A stretch of 64,000 bases of DNA from Mesoflavibacter sp. (GCA_017792345.1 CP051228.1:248001-312000), one strand, 5' to 3'; positions 1 to 10,580 are shown, numbered from the stretch's first letter. A program made the numbers and translations. Notes: generated by a model not told the origin, from the sequence alone.

Positions 1-196
1 CCGGGTTGGTCATGATGCCGAAGATCCGCTGCGACAGCGCGCCCAGCAGGCCGGCATCGAAATGACCGGTCAACCATCCCAGTAGCGCGAAAAACAGCGC
101 GACACCCAACAAGGTGAAGGTCACCGGATAGCCGAGCAGGATCGCCAGGCACAGCCCGGCGAACATCAGCACGTCGAGATAGTCGAAGAGGGCCAT
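1..196 (-). CDS. dctM: TRAP transporter large permease DctM, 5' part only
   Basis: The left window edge cuts this gene, leaving the first 65 codons from an ATG at 196. The visible protein starts MALFDYLDVLMFAGLC and continues into a hydrophobic stretch with the LLGYPV turn and a following helix, typical of the N-terminus of the 12-helix DctM subunit that forms the sodium-driven channel of TRAP transporters. It begins 4 bases after the stop of dctQ, so the two are translationally linked. The identification rests on this N-terminus plus the dctP-dctQ context. The substrate is set by the partner DctP. Confidence 0.85.
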   Translation of the reverse strand, partial: MALFDYLDVLMFAGLCLAILLGYPVTFTLLGVALFFALLGWLTGHFDAGLLGALSQRIFGIMTNP

Positions 197-200
197 GCGA

Positions 201-704
201 TCAGGATTCCGAGGATTTCAGACGCGCGAGATCGCGCAACAGACAGGCCAGCCCCTGCACCGCCAGCAGCAGGCAGAAGGCGGGGATCAAAGATTTCAGC
301 AGGAAAGAGGCGGGGATGCCGCCGACCGAAATCGCGCCGTCCAGGTTCTTCCAGCTGTTGAAGACGAAAGGCCAAGTATACCAGGCAATCACCAGGACCC
401 CCGGCAGCAGCGCCAGTCCGGCACCCCAGGCGTCCATCCGCGCCTTGCCGCGCGCAGACCAGCGGCCATAGAAAATATCGACGCGGACATGCCCGTCGAG
501 CAACAGCGTATAGCCGGCGCCGAGCATGAAGAGCGCGCAATGCATGTAGAGCACGCCCTCGTCCAGAAAAATGAAGCTGACACCAAAGACGTAGCGCAGA
601 AGCACGATGGCGAATTGCAGCGCCACCATGGCGACCGCCAGCCACCGTACGGCGCTGCCGACGGCCCGATTCACGCCGTCCAATCGATCCGCAAGAGACG
701 CCAT
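201..704 (-). CDS. dctQ: TRAP transporter small permease DctQ
   Basis: A 167-residue inner-membrane protein with four predicted transmembrane helices (about residues 20-40, 48-68, 90-112 and 130-155). It carries family features such as the RYVFG segment after helix 1 and LDEGVLYMHC before helix 2. DctQ joins DctM and the periplasmic receptor DctP in a sodium-driven solute importer. It lies between dctP (ends 788) and dctM (starts 196) on the minus strand. A stable hairpin sits in the 83-base gap from dctP and probably lowers its expression relative to the receptor. The sequence fits the mannitol/chloroaromatic/2-oxoacid TRAP subgroup, as does the receptor. Confidence 0.88.
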   Translation of the reverse strand: MASLADRLDGVNRAVGSAVRWLAVAMVALQFAIVLLRYVFGVSFIFLDEGVLYMHCALFMLGAGYTLLLDGHVRVDIFYGRWSARGKARMDAWGAGLALLPGVLVIAWYTWPFVFNSWKNLDGAISVGGIPASFLLKSLIPAFCLLLAVQGLACLLRDLARLKSSES

Positions 705-728
705 GAGCTATCCCGTGTTGAGACGAAG

Positions 729-765
729 AAAAGGCACCGGCCGGGAGTATACCCGAACCGGTGCC
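729..765 (-). terminator. Attenuator-like hairpin between dctP and dctQ
   Basis: Read on the minus strand, GGCACCGG and CCGGTGCC (758-765 and 733-740) form a perfect 8-bp stem, with an inner CGGG/CCCG pair in the loop. TTTTCTTC follows directly. This has the form of an intrinsic terminator inside an operon. Such hairpins often let a receptor gene be expressed above its membrane subunits. That role is inferred. Confidence 0.6.
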
Positions 766-787
766 CAACTGGATAAGGACTTCAGGA

Positions 788-1882
788 TCAGTACTTATAG
801 TCCAGCGCGCGGGCGTTCATCTGCCCGTTATCGGCATAGACCATGTAGTTGGAAATCGATGCCCGGTAGGCCAGGAAGCTTTCGACGATCTGCTTCACCA
901 GCGCGTCGGAATCCTCCCGCAATTCGGTCATCACTTCGCCGGCGGCATTGCCCATGGCAACGATGACGTCTTCCGGCAGCATCTTCACCTGCACGCCCTT
1001 TTCGGCCACCAGTTGCTCCAGGGCCAGCGCGTGTTTGGTCGTATATTCCGTCCAGACGTCGTTATAGAGCGACTTGCACGCCGCCTCGACCGCCTGCTGC
1101 AACGACGGATCCAGCGCGTCGAAGGCTTCCTTGTTCACGGCGCATTCTTCCGCCGAGGACGGTTCGCCGACGCCCGGCCAGTAGTAGTTCTGGGCGATCT
1201 GATAGAAGCCCAGGGCCGAATCCGTCCACGGGCCGATGAATTCGCCCGCGTCCAGCGCACCGGACTGCATCGCCTGGAACATGTCCCGGCCGCCCATGGC
1301 CTGAACCGCCATACCCAGTTTGGCGCACATTTCCGACGCCAGGCCGGTGGTACGGAACCGCAGCCCCTTCAGGTCTTCCACCGATTTGATCTCATCGCGG
1401 AACCAGCCGGCCCATTGCGGACCGGAGTTGCCGCACAGGAAGGGCTTCAGGTTGAAGCGGCCGTACATTTCATCATACAGCGCCTGACCGCCGCCATGGG
1501 TCAGCCAACCAACCTGTTCGTCGGCGCGCAGACCGAAAGGCTGCGACCCGAACAGCAGGATGCCCTTGGATTTGGAACCCCAATAGGCCGGAACAGCGTG
1601 GTACAGCTCCGCCGTGCCTTCGGAAACGGCGTCGAACACGCCGCGACCGGGGACCAGTTCACCCGCTGCGTACAGCGTCACTTCCAGCTTGCCGCCGCTC
1701 AGCGCGGTGATGCGGTCGGCCAGCATCTGGGCCGCGACACCGGGTCCGGGCAGGTTCTTCGGCCAGGCCGTCACCATTTTCCACTGTTGAACGCCCTGGG
1801 CGATCGCCGGGGTCGCAAAACCGGCGGCCGCGACGCCGGCAGCGGCGGCGCCGGACGCCTTGAAGAAATCACGTCTTTTCAT
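788..1882 (-). CDS. dctP: TRAP solute receptor DctP, TakP-like, hut-linked
   Basis: Periplasmic solute receptor of a TRAP transporter, 364 residues. The N-terminus MKRRDFFKASGAAAAG is a twin-arginine signal, with likely cleavage after ATPAIA. The mature part has family segments WPKNLPGPG, AGELVPG, FDAVSEGTAE and GPWTDSALGFY, and the conserved Arg near LKGLRFRTTG that usually contacts a carboxylate. It resembles TakP-type receptors for 2-oxo acids and the mannitol/chloroaromatic subgroup. Start chosen at the ATG at 1882, preceded by GGGAG nine bases upstream; a GTG two codons earlier is possible. It lies 88 bases downstream of hutU in the same direction, so a ligand related to histidine breakdown is likely (inference). 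A paralogue lies at 49541-50641. Confidence 0.9.
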   Translation of the reverse strand: MKRRDFFKASGAAAAGVAAAGFATPAIAQGVQQWKMVTAWPKNLPGPGVAAQMLADRITALSGGKLEVTLYAAGELVPGRGVFDAVSEGTAELYHAVPAYWGSKSKGILLFGSQPFGLRADEQVGWLTHGGGQALYDEMYGRFNLKPFLCGNSGPQWAGWFRDEIKSVEDLKGLRFRTTGLASEMCAKLGMAVQAMGGRDMFQAMQSGALDAGEFIGPWTDSALGFYQIAQNYYWPGVGEPSSAEECAVNKEAFDALDPSLQQAVEAACKSLYNDVWTEYTTKHALALEQLVAEKGVQVKMLPEDVIVAMGNAAGEVMTELREDSDALVKQIVESFLAYRASISNYMVYADNGQMNARALDYKY

Positions 1883-1970
1883 GATCACACACTCCCTGTT
1901 CTACGTTGCACTGCACAAAAGATACGCGAACCGTAGTGTCACGCATCGGAAAAATTTCTTCCCTGACGGA

Positions 1971-3644
<1,674 letters not shown>

Positions 3645-3706
3645 GACGGTCATTCCTTCGTTCTCGATCTCAGTCAATTTGCCTGTTCAGGCAGAAAACC
3701 TCTGAT

Positions 3707-5269
3707 TTACTCCATGCCACCGGTCAGGCGCGGGAAGACGTCCCGCCCCGCCGCGCGCACCGGATTGCCGGACCGGACCAGACCGGCGGCCAGGATCAGG
3801 TCGCCGGACATGTAGCGGTCCTCCTTCAACGCGGACACCTCGTCGCGGACGCTTTGCAGCACCGCCTGCAGGCGCGGACTGGTGGTCAGGGGCGCACGGA
3901 ATTCGACGCCCTGGGCGGCCATCAGCAGTTCGATGCCGACGATCTGTTCCAGGTTTCGGTTCATATCCATCAGACGGCGCGCACCGTGGCAGGCCATGGA
4001 AACATGGTCTTCCTGGTTCGCGCTGGTCGGCGTCGAATCGACGGAGGCCGGGTTGGCGCGCTGCTTGTTCTCGGAATACAGCGCCGCAGCCGTGACCTCG
4101 GCAATCATGAAGCCCGAATTGACGCCCGGATCGGGGGTCAGGAAGGGCGGCAGGCCGAAATTCAGGGCAGGATCGACCAGCATGGCGATGCGGCGTTCGG
4201 TGATCGATCCGATCTCCGCGATGACAAGTGCCAGTTGATCGGCGGCGAAAGCCACCGGCTCCGCATGGAAGTTACCGCCGGAAATGATCCCGCCGTCGCC
4301 GCTCATCACCAGCGGGTTGTCGGTGACCGCGTTCGCTTCGATTTCCAGTGTCTTGGCGCAATGTCGGATCAGGTCCAGACACGCCCCCATGACCTGCGGC
4401 TGGCATCGGATGCAGTACGGATCCTGTACCCGTTCGTCGTCGATGGCATGGCTCTCTCGGATTTCGCTGCCTTCCATCAGCACGCGCAGGGCGTGGGCGG
4501 CGTCGATCTGGCCCTGATGGCCGCGCAGGGTGTGGATTTCCGGATGGAACGGCGCGCTGGACCCCATTGCCGCATCCGTCGCCAGCGCACCGGAAGCCAG
4601 TGCCGCCCGAAAGGCCCGGTGCGCATCGTAAAGTCCGGCCAGTGCCAGCGCGGTCGATACCTGCGTCCCGTTGATCAGGGCCAGACCTTCCTTCGGACCC
4701 AATTCGATGGGCGACAGGCCGGCCTCGCGCAGCGCCTGGGCACCGGACATGCGTTCGTTGCGATAGACCGCCTCGCCCTCGCCGATCATCACGGCACTCA
4801 TATGCGCCAGCGGCGCCAAATCGCCGCTCGCCCCGACGGATCCCTGACCGGGAATGACCGGGATCACGCCGCGCACCAACATGTCCTGCAGCAGTTCGAT
4901 CAGCCCCCAGCGCACGCCGGACGCGCCGCGCCCCAGCGAAATCAGCTTCAACGCCATGACCAATCGCACGACTTCCGGCGGCAGCGGATCGCCGACGCCG
5001 CTGGAATGCGACAGGATCAAGTTACGTTGCAGCCGCGCCGTGTCGGCGGGCGCGATGCGCTTCTGGGCCAGCTTGCCGAACCCCGTGTTGACGCCATAGA
5101 CCGGATCCGCCCCATTGGCCGCCGCCGTCACCTTGTCGGCCGCGGCGCGCACCGCGGGTTGGCAGGCATCGTCGAGGCGGACGCCGACGCCATCCCGATA
5201 GATCAGGCGCAGCGTGTCGATATCGACTTGGCCGGGAACGAGGGTCAGGACCGTATCGGCCTGGGTCAT
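3707..5269 (-). CDS. hutH: Histidine ammonia-lyase
   Basis: First enzyme of histidine breakdown: eliminates ammonia from L-histidine to give urocanate. The 520-residue protein carries the Ala-Ser-Gly triad in [14 protein letters not shown] (about residues 145-158), which cyclises to the MIO electrophile. It also has [10 protein letters not shown] near the N-terminus and the conserved [10 protein letters not shown] segment. The ATG at 5269 overlaps the hutI stop codon in an ATGA arrangement, so the two genes are translationally coupled. The reading frame is open further upstream, but that part lies within hutI and lacks family similarity. Confidence 0.97.
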   Translation of the reverse strand: MTQADTVLTLVPGQVDIDTLRLIYRDGVGVRLDDACQPAVRAAADKVTAAANGADPVYGVNTGFGKLAQKRIAPADTARLQRNLILSHSSGVGDPLPPEVVRLVMALKLISLGRGASGVRWGLIELLQDMLVRGVIPVIPGQGSVGASGDLAPLAHMSAVMIGEGEAVYRNERMSGAQALREAGLSPIELGPKEGLALINGTQVSTALALAGLYDAHRAFRAALASGALATDAAMGSSAPFHPEIHTLRGHQGQIDAAHALRVLMEGSEIRESHAIDDERVQDPYCIRCQPQVMGACLDLIRHCAKTLEIEANAVTDNPLVMSGDGGIISGGNFHAEPVAFAADQLALVIAEIGSITERRIAMLVDPALNFGLPPFLTPDPGVNSGFMIAEVTAAALYSENKQRANPASVDSTPTSANQEDHVSMACHGARRLMDMNRNLEQIVGIELLMAAQGVEFRAPLTTSPRLQAVLQSVRDEVSALKEDRYMSGDLILAAGLVRSGNPVRAAGRDVFPRLTGGME

Positions 5270-6483
5270 GCTTCGCCTCCATAGATGCGACGGATAAGGG
5301 GATTGTAGCCAAAGCGGTAGGCCAGCTCGGCCGGATGTTGGACATCCCACAGCGCGATATCGGCGCGTTTTCCGGCCTCCAGCGTGCCGCGATCCTTCAA
5401 CAGGCCCAGCGCCCGCGCACCTTCGCGCGTCATCCCGGCCAACGTCTCCTCCGGCGTCATGCGGAACAGGGTGCAGGCCATGTTGAGCGCCAGCAGCGGC
5501 GAGAACATTGGCGAGGAACCGGGATTGCAATCGGTGGCGATGGCGATCGGCACACCCGCGTCGCGAAGACCCTGCAACGGCGGCAGCTTGGTTTCGCGCA
5601 GGGTATAGAACGCGCCGGGCAACAGAACCGCGACGGTGCCGGCCTCGGCCATGGCTTCGATCCCGGGCGCATCGAGATATTCCAGGTGATCCGCCGACAG
5701 TGCCTTGAACCCCGCCGCCAACGCCGCGCCGCCCAGATTGGAAAGCTGTTCCGCATGCAGTTTGACGGGAATGCCCAGATCGTCCGCCATTTCGAAGACA
5801 CGGGCGACCTGCACCGGGCTGAAGGCGATATTCTCGCAGAAGGCGTCGACTGCATCGACCAGGCCCTCGTCATGGGCCTGAGGCAGCATTTCCCGGCAGA
5901 TCAGGTCGATATAGCCGTCGGAATTGTCCTTGAATTCCGGCGGTATGGCATGCGCGGCCAGGAAGGTGGTGACGACGGTCACGTCCCGCTCCGCGCTCAG
6001 CCGCCGCGCGGCGCGTAGCATCTTCAATTCATCCGCGACGGTCAGCCCATATCCGGATTTGATTTCGACCGCCCCGGCGCCTTCGTCGATGAAGGAGTCC
6101 AGGCGTGGCAGTGCCGCCTCGACCAGATCGTCCTCGCTGGCGGCACGGGTCGCGGTCACGGTGGACAGGATGCCGCCGCCGGCCTTCGCGATTTCCTCGT
6201 AGCTGGCGCCTTCCAGACGCAGTTCGAATTCGCGGGCGCGGTCGCCGCCATAAACCATATGCGTATGACAATCGATCAGCGCCGGAGTCGCCAGGGCGCG
6301 GCCGCCCTTTTCCGTCGGCCAGTCAGTGAAGCGGGTCGGCAGCCGCTCGCGCGGACCGCTAAAGACGATGCGGCCGTCATCAATCGCCAACGCGCCGTCT
6401 TCGATAAGGCCATAGGGCTTGTCGCCCTTCGCCATCGTGGCCAAGCGAATATCGCTGAGTACGAAACCGCCTTCCGATGTCAT
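5266..6483 (-). CDS. hutI: Imidazolonepropionase
   Basis: Third step of histidine breakdown: hydrolyses 4-imidazolone-5-propanoate to N-formimino-L-glutamate. The 405-residue product is a metal-dependent amidohydrolase. Metal ligands are visible in CHTHMVYGG (about residue 75), KLHAEQ and the later ATDCNPGSS. First gene of the leftward hut unit: its ATG at 6483 faces hutF across a 140-base control region, and its stop overlaps the hutH start. The order I-H-U places the third enzyme first, a common variation. Confidence 0.97.
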   Translation of the reverse strand: MTSEGGFVLSDIRLATMAKGDKPYGLIEDGALAIDDGRIVFSGPRERLPTRFTDWPTEKGGRALATPALIDCHTHMVYGGDRAREFELRLEGASYEEIAKAGGGILSTVTATRAASEDDLVEAALPRLDSFIDEGAGAVEIKSGYGLTVADELKMLRAARRLSAERDVTVVTTFLAAHAIPPEFKDNSDGYIDLICREMLPQAHDEGLVDAVDAFCENIAFSPVQVARVFEMADDLGIPVKLHAEQLSNLGGAALAAGFKALSADHLEYLDAPGIEAMAEAGTVAVLLPGAFYTLRETKLPPLQGLRDAGVPIAIATDCNPGSSPMFSPLLALNMACTLFRMTPEETLAGMTREGARALGLLKDRGTLEAGKRADIALWDVQHPAELAYRFGYNPLIRRIYGGEA

Positions 6484-6566
6484 GATCGATACCCCCGGTT
6501 CGGCTTATTGTGCAGACAAGAGCGTTGCACGATCATGGCGCGGGTCAAACCCCTTGCTGTCGTCGC

Positions 6567-6604
6567 GACATTTTGTATAGTCATAAAACGTCTTATGTCC
6601 AGAC
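6567..6604. promoter_or_regulatory. Candidate HutC operators in the hutI/hutF divergent region
   Basis: The region between hutI and hutF holds an imperfect palindrome at 6567-6592 (GACATTTT facing AAAACGTC). It also holds two octamers, GTATAGTC (6575-6582) and GTCCAGAC (6597-6604), each one base from the HutC/GntR-family consensus GTNTANAC. The region lies just ahead of the hutF ribosome-binding site and serves both promoters. Binding by the adjacent hutC product, relieved by urocanate, is inferred from family behaviour. Confidence 0.45.
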
Positions 6605-6623
6605 AAAAAAACGGAGTCAAAGC

Positions 6624-7988
6624 GTGACTGGATTATTCTTCGACTGGGCCCAGTTGGACGATGGGTGGTGCGCCAATGTCCGGCTGGAAATCGGCACGGA
6701 CGGGCGCATTGCGCGGATCGACCGGAACGCGCGCGCGGCGAATGAAGATCTGCGCATGACCAACGGCATGGCGGTTCCGGCGCTGGGCAATCTGCATTCC
6801 CACGCGTTTCAACGCGCCATGGCCGGCCATGCGGAAATCAAAGGCAGCGGCGAAGACAGTTTCTGGACCTGGCGCGAGGCCATGTATGGCTTTCTCGGCA
6901 AGCTGTCCCCCGACGATGTGGAAGCCATCGCCGCCCATGTCTATATGGAGATGCTGGAAGCCGGGTACGCCTCGGTCGGCGAATTTCATTACCTGCACCA
7001 TCAACCGGACGGCCAGGACTATGACGCCCCCGCGGAGATGGCGAACCGGATCGCGGCGGCGGCCGCCGCCAGCGGGATCGGCCTGACGCTACTGCCGGTG
7101 CTCTATGCCCGCGGCGGCGTCCGGGACGAGCCGCTGAACGACCGGCAAAGACGCTTCGGCTGCAACATCGACCGCTATGCCCGCCTGCACGGCGAAATCC
7201 AGTTGCCGACCCCCGACGCCGTCCTGGGCGTCGCCGCCCATTCCCTGCGGGCTGTCCCGCCTGCGATGCTGGAGCCACTGTCCCATGAGTTCGGCGGCGG
7301 GCCCATCCATATCCACATCGCCGAGCAGACGGCGGAGGTCGAAGCGGTCGAAGCCGCCTATGGCGCGCGTCCTGTCGCCTGGTTGATGGACAACGCTGCG
7401 GTCGACCGACGTTGGTGCCTGGTCCACGCCACGCACATGGTCCCGGCGGAAACCGAGGCCCTGGCCCGCAGCGGCGCGGTCGCCGGCCTGTGCCCGATCA
7501 CCGAGGGCAATCTGGGCGACGGCATTTTCGACGGCCGCCGTTATATCGATCACGGCGGATTCTATGGCGTCGGCAGCGATTCGAATGTCCGGATCGGCCT
7601 GACCGAGGAATTGCGCGTGCTGGAATATTCGCAGCGCTTCAAGGACCGGCGCCGGACGGTATTGCGTCAGGGACCGGGGTCGGTGGGCGAAGCCATGCTG
7701 CGGGCATCGGCGGCAGGCGGCGCGCGAGCGCTGGGCCGCGGGACAGGAAAGCTGGCTGTCGGTGAATGGGCCGATATCGCGGTCCTGGATTCCGACGAGA
7801 TCCTGCCCTTCGTACCGGGGCCGGAACAATGGCTGGATCATTGGATCTTCGTTGCCGGAGACCGGGCCGTGCGCGATGTGTGGTCGGCGGGCCGTCATGT
7901 GGTACAAGAGGGGCAACACAGAAGAAGAAGCGCCATCGCGCAAAGGTTTCGCGATACCGTGGCGCGGTTGATGGAGGACGCCGTTTGA
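6624..7988 (+). CDS. hutF: Formimidoylglutamate deiminase
   Basis: Converts N-formimino-L-glutamate to N-formyl-L-glutamate plus ammonia, the fourth step of the five-step hut pathway. The 454-residue product is an amidohydrolase with the metal motif GNLHSHAFQRAM (about residue 55), later HIHIAEQ, and YGVGSDSNV near the C-terminal third. The start is GTG at 6624, behind GGAGTC with about 6 bases spacing; the open frame upstream of it is unrelated to the family. The N-formylglutamate hydrolase expected to finish the pathway (HutG) is not in the window. The stop overlaps the hutC start. Confidence 0.95.
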   Translation: MTGLFFDWAQLDDGWCANVRLEIGTDGRIARIDRNARAANEDLRMTNGMAVPALGNLHSHAFQRAMAGHAEIKGSGEDSFWTWREAMYGFLGKLSPDDVEAIAAHVYMEMLEAGYASVGEFHYLHHQPDGQDYDAPAEMANRIAAAAAASGIGLTLLPVLYARGGVRDEPLNDRQRRFGCNIDRYARLHGEIQLPTPDAVLGVAAHSLRAVPPAMLEPLSHEFGGGPIHIHIAEQTAEVEAVEAAYGARPVAWLMDNAAVDRRWCLVHATHMVPAETEALARSGAVAGLCPITEGNLGDGIFDGRRYIDHGGFYGVGSDSNVRIGLTEELRVLEYSQRFKDRRRTVLRQGPGSVGEAMLRASAAGGARALGRGTGKLAVGEWADIAVLDSDEILPFVPGPEQWLDHWIFVAGDRAVRDVWSAGRHVVQEGQHRRRSAIAQRFRDTVARLMEDAV

Positions 7989-8692
7989 CCGAGGTCGCCC
8001 CGTATCAGCGGATCAAGGATGATCTGCGCGACCGCATTCACACCGGCCTTTGGCGGCCGGGGGATTCCATTCCGGGCGAAATGCAATTGGCGGAGACCTT
8101 CGGCTGCGCCCGGGCCACCGTGCACCGCGCCCTGCGGGAACTGGCGGAGGAAGGCGTCCTGGAGCGGCGGCGCAAGACCGGCACCCGGGTCGCCTATCCC
8201 AAAGGCCGCAGCCTGGCACTGGACATTCCCCTGGTTCAGGACGAAATCCGGGCGACGGGGGCGGAGTACAAATATCGGCTGATGCACCGTGGGATGGAGC
8301 CCCTGCCCGCGCTGCCCGCCATGGCGTTGGACCGCGCGACGGGGGACGAGGCGCTGCATCTGCAATGCCTGCATTTCGCCGACCGCCGCCCCTATCAATT
8401 CGAAGACCGATGGATCGATCCGGCAACGGTGCCGGAATGCAAGAACGAGTCGTTCGAGGAGACCGGCCCCAATCCCTGGCTGGTGCGCAACGTGCCCTGG
8501 ACCGACGCCGAGCACACGATTTCGGCCGATATCGCCAGCGAGAAGATCGCCGAGATCCTGGACATTCCGGTCGGGGATCCGGTCCTGATCGTCGAGCGCC
8601 GAACCTGGAACGACAAGGGGCCGGTCACGATGGTGCGGTTCCATCATCCCGGCCGGACGCACCGCCTGAGAACGCCTTTCGGTGCCCGGTAA
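7985..8692 (+). CDS. hutC: Histidine utilisation repressor, GntR/UTRA family
   Basis: A 235-residue repressor. Residues 5-70 form a GntR winged helix (PYQRIKDDLRDRI, then FGCARATVHRALRELAEEG); residues 90-230 form a UTRA ligand domain, which in HutC binds urocanate. The start is taken as TTG at 7985, because it overlaps the hutF stop (TTGA), has GGAGG about 8 bases upstream, and begins exactly where similarity to HutC starts. No ATG lies in a suitable place. Expected to control both arms of the divergent hut locus through sites near 6567-6604. Confidence 0.9.
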   Translation: MTEVAPYQRIKDDLRDRIHTGLWRPGDSIPGEMQLAETFGCARATVHRALRELAEEGVLERRRKTGTRVAYPKGRSLALDIPLVQDEIRATGAEYKYRLMHRGMEPLPALPAMALDRATGDEALHLQCLHFADRRPYQFEDRWIDPATVPECKNESFEETGPNPWLVRNVPWTDAEHTISADIASEKIAEILDIPVGDPVLIVERRTWNDKGPVTMVRFHHPGRTHRLRTPFGAR

Positions 8693-8718
8693 AGGACCCA
8701 GCCGGTAAAGGATCCAGT

Positions 8719-9720
8719 ATGAGCGACGGATTTCATTCCCCCGAATCCTTGAAACGGCTGTCCGTCGACATCCTGACCCGCAACCGGACATCGACACCGA
8801 ATGCCGAGTCGGTGGCCGAGGCCTTGGTCGCAGCGCAGATCGACGGTCATGCCGGGCACGGCCTGTCGCGACTGCCGTCCTATGCCGCGCAGGCCTTGAG
8901 CGGCAAGGTAAAGGGCTTCGCCGAACCGGTCGCGGATCGCGCAGGTGCCGCCGCCGTCCGGATCGACGCCGGGTATGGTTTCGCCTTTCCCGCCATCGAC
9001 CTGGCCCGGCGGGAGTTGCGCCGCATCGTACCCGACACCGGCATCGCCGCCGCCACGATTCACCGCAGCCATCATTTCGGCGCGGCCGGCCGGCATGTCG
9101 AACTGTTGGCGGAAGACGGGCTGATCGGCCTCGTTCTGGGCAACTCCCCCAAGGCCATTGCGCCCTGGGGCGGAACCAAGGGCGTGTTCGGCACGAACCC
9201 GATTGCCTTCGCCGCACCGATGGGACCGATGCAGCCGCCCCTGCTGATCGACCTCAGCCTGTCGAAAGTCGCACGCGGCAAGATCATGGTCGCCGCCAAG
9301 AATGGTGAGACGATCCCGGAAGGATGGGCCCTGGACGCGGATGGCGAACCGACGACGGACGCCGAAGCGGCCCTGAACGGAACGATGATCCCGATGGGCG
9401 ATGCCAAGGGCGCGGCGCTGGTGCTGATGGTCGAAATCCTGGCCGCCGCGCTGACCGGCGCGAATTTCGGGTATGAGGCCAGTTCCTTCTTCACCGCCGA
9501 CGGCGATCCGCCCGGCGTCGGCCAGACCCTAATCGCCCTTGATCCGGTCGCCCTGTCCGGCGGCGCATTTCAGGACAGGCTGTCGGCCCTGGTCCAAACC
9601 ATCCTCGACCAGGAGGGCACGCGCCTGCCGGGAACGCGCCGATTGCAGAACCGGGCAGAAGCAGCGCGCGAGGGGATTCAGGTTCCCGATACGCTGATCG
9701 CAGAGCTTAACGCTCTATAG
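8719..9720 (+). CDS. Malate/L-lactate dehydrogenase-family oxidoreductase (Ldh2/YbiC type)
   Basis: A 333-residue NAD(P)H-dependent enzyme of the Ldh2 (YbiC, DpkA) family, which interconverts 2-oxo acids and 2-hydroxy acids or cyclic imino acids. Visible family signatures are DGHAGHGLSRL near residue 42, HRSHHFGAAG (about residue 115, with the catalytic His) and GTNPIAFAAP. AAAGGATCC supports the ATG at 8719. It follows hutC by 26 bases in the same direction and ends at a strong terminator, so it is the last gene of hutF-hutC-ldh. The substrate is not evident from sequence; imidazolepyruvate or imidazolelactate is a reasonable guess from context. Confidence 0.85.
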   Translation: MSDGFHSPESLKRLSVDILTRNRTSTPNAESVAEALVAAQIDGHAGHGLSRLPSYAAQALSGKVKGFAEPVADRAGAAAVRIDAGYGFAFPAIDLARRELRRIVPDTGIAAATIHRSHHFGAAGRHVELLAEDGLIGLVLGNSPKAIAPWGGTKGVFGTNPIAFAAPMGPMQPPLLIDLSLSKVARGKIMVAAKNGETIPEGWALDADGEPTTDAEAALNGTMIPMGDAKGAALVLMVEILAAALTGANFGYEASSFFTADGDPPGVGQTLIALDPVALSGGAFQDRLSALVQTILDQEGTRLPGTRRLQNRAEAAREGIQVPDTLIAELNAL

Positions 9721-9725
9721 CGCAA

Positions 9726-9759
9726 CGGCGCGCCCGATTCCCCGGGCGCGCCGCGTTTT
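9726..9759 (+). terminator. Intrinsic terminator after the hutF-hutC-ldh unit
   Basis: CGGCGCGCCCG (9726-9736) pairs with CGGGCGCGCCG (9743-9753) in a perfect 11-bp stem with a 6-base loop. CGTTTTC follows on the plus strand, five bases beyond the dehydrogenase stop. Confidence 0.8.
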
Positions 9760-9785
9760 CATGAACCCTCCAGGCTATTCGCGCG

Positions 9786-10463
9786 TTACGCGGGGACCGG
9801 GGCCAGTCTTTCGCCATGGGCCGCGCGTTCCGGCGCGCCATGGACCAGCGTATAGGCATAGTCGACCCCCATCCCATAGGCGCCGGAATGCTCCTGCACC
9901 AAAGAGATAACCGCATCATAGGTGTCGCGCCGCGCCCAATCGCGCTGCCATTCCAGCAGAACCTGCTGCCAGGTCACCGGTACTACGCCAGCCTGTGCCA
10001 TGCGCTGCATCGCATAGTCATGGGCGTCCTGGGTGGTGCCCCCGGATGCATCCGCGACCATGTAGATCTCGTAGCCGCCTTCCGCCATCGCCGACAGGGC
10101 GAACATCGCGTTGCAGACTTCGGTCCAGAGGCCGGAGACGACGACTTTCTTGCGGCCGTTCGCTTTCAGGGCGTCGCGCACCTTCTGGTCGTCCCAGGAA
10201 TTCATCGAGGTGCGTTCCAGTAACGGCAGTTCCGGAAAGACCGACAGGAGCTCCGGATATGTATGGCCGGAGAAGCTTTCGGTTTCGACCGTGGTCAGAG
10301 TCGTGGGGATGTTGAAAATCTTGGCCGCCTTGGCCAGCGCAACCGTGTTGTTCTTCAGAGTCTGGCGGTCGATCGATTGAACGCCAAAAGCCATCTGGGG
10401 CTGATGGTCGATGAAGATGATCTGGCTGTTTTCGGGAGTGAGCAGTTCGAGTTTCGCATTCAT
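9786..10463 (-). CDS. Isochorismatase-family hydrolase, YcaC-like
   Basis: A 225-residue cysteine hydrolase of the isochorismatase fold. The triad candidates are the Asp in IIFIDHQPQM (about residue 19), a Lys in GRKKVVVSGLW, and the Cys in WTEVCNAMFA (about residue 117). The pattern DHQ…LKNNTVALAKAAKIFNIPT and the Trp-Asp WDDQKV segment match E. coli YcaC, a hydrolase of unknown substrate. The ATG at 10463 has GAAAGGAAT upstream. Longer open frame upstream lies in AT-rich intergenic DNA and is not coding. It is monocistronic and divergent from the gene at 10662, across a strong palindrome. Confidence 0.88.
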   Translation of the reverse strand: MNAKLELLTPENSQIIFIDHQPQMAFGVQSIDRQTLKNNTVALAKAAKIFNIPTTLTTVETESFSGHTYPELLSVFPELPLLERTSMNSWDDQKVRDALKANGRKKVVVSGLWTEVCNAMFALSAMAEGGYEIYMVADASGGTTQDAHDYAMQRMAQAGVVPVTWQQVLLEWQRDWARRDTYDAVISLVQEHSGAYGMGVDYAYTLVHGAPERAAHGERLAPVPA

Positions 10464-10544
10464 GGACCTATTCCTTTCGCCTTGTGCCGGGTTCGGTCGG
10501 GGTGACCGCCCTTGATGCGAAGGAATATTGCGCAGCCTATAAAC

Positions 10545-10580
10545 GGAAACAATTATGGCACATTGCACTATATTGTTTCC
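10545..10580. promoter_or_regulatory. 36-bp interrupted palindrome between divergent genes
   Basis: GGAAACAAT (10545-10553) and ATTGTTTCC (10572-10580) are perfect 9-bp inverted repeats separated by 18 bases. They lie in the AT-rich region between the YcaC-like gene (minus) and the gene at 10662 (plus). Arm spacing and symmetry suggest an operator for a dimeric repressor or activator. No regulator gene is adjacent. Confidence 0.5.
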
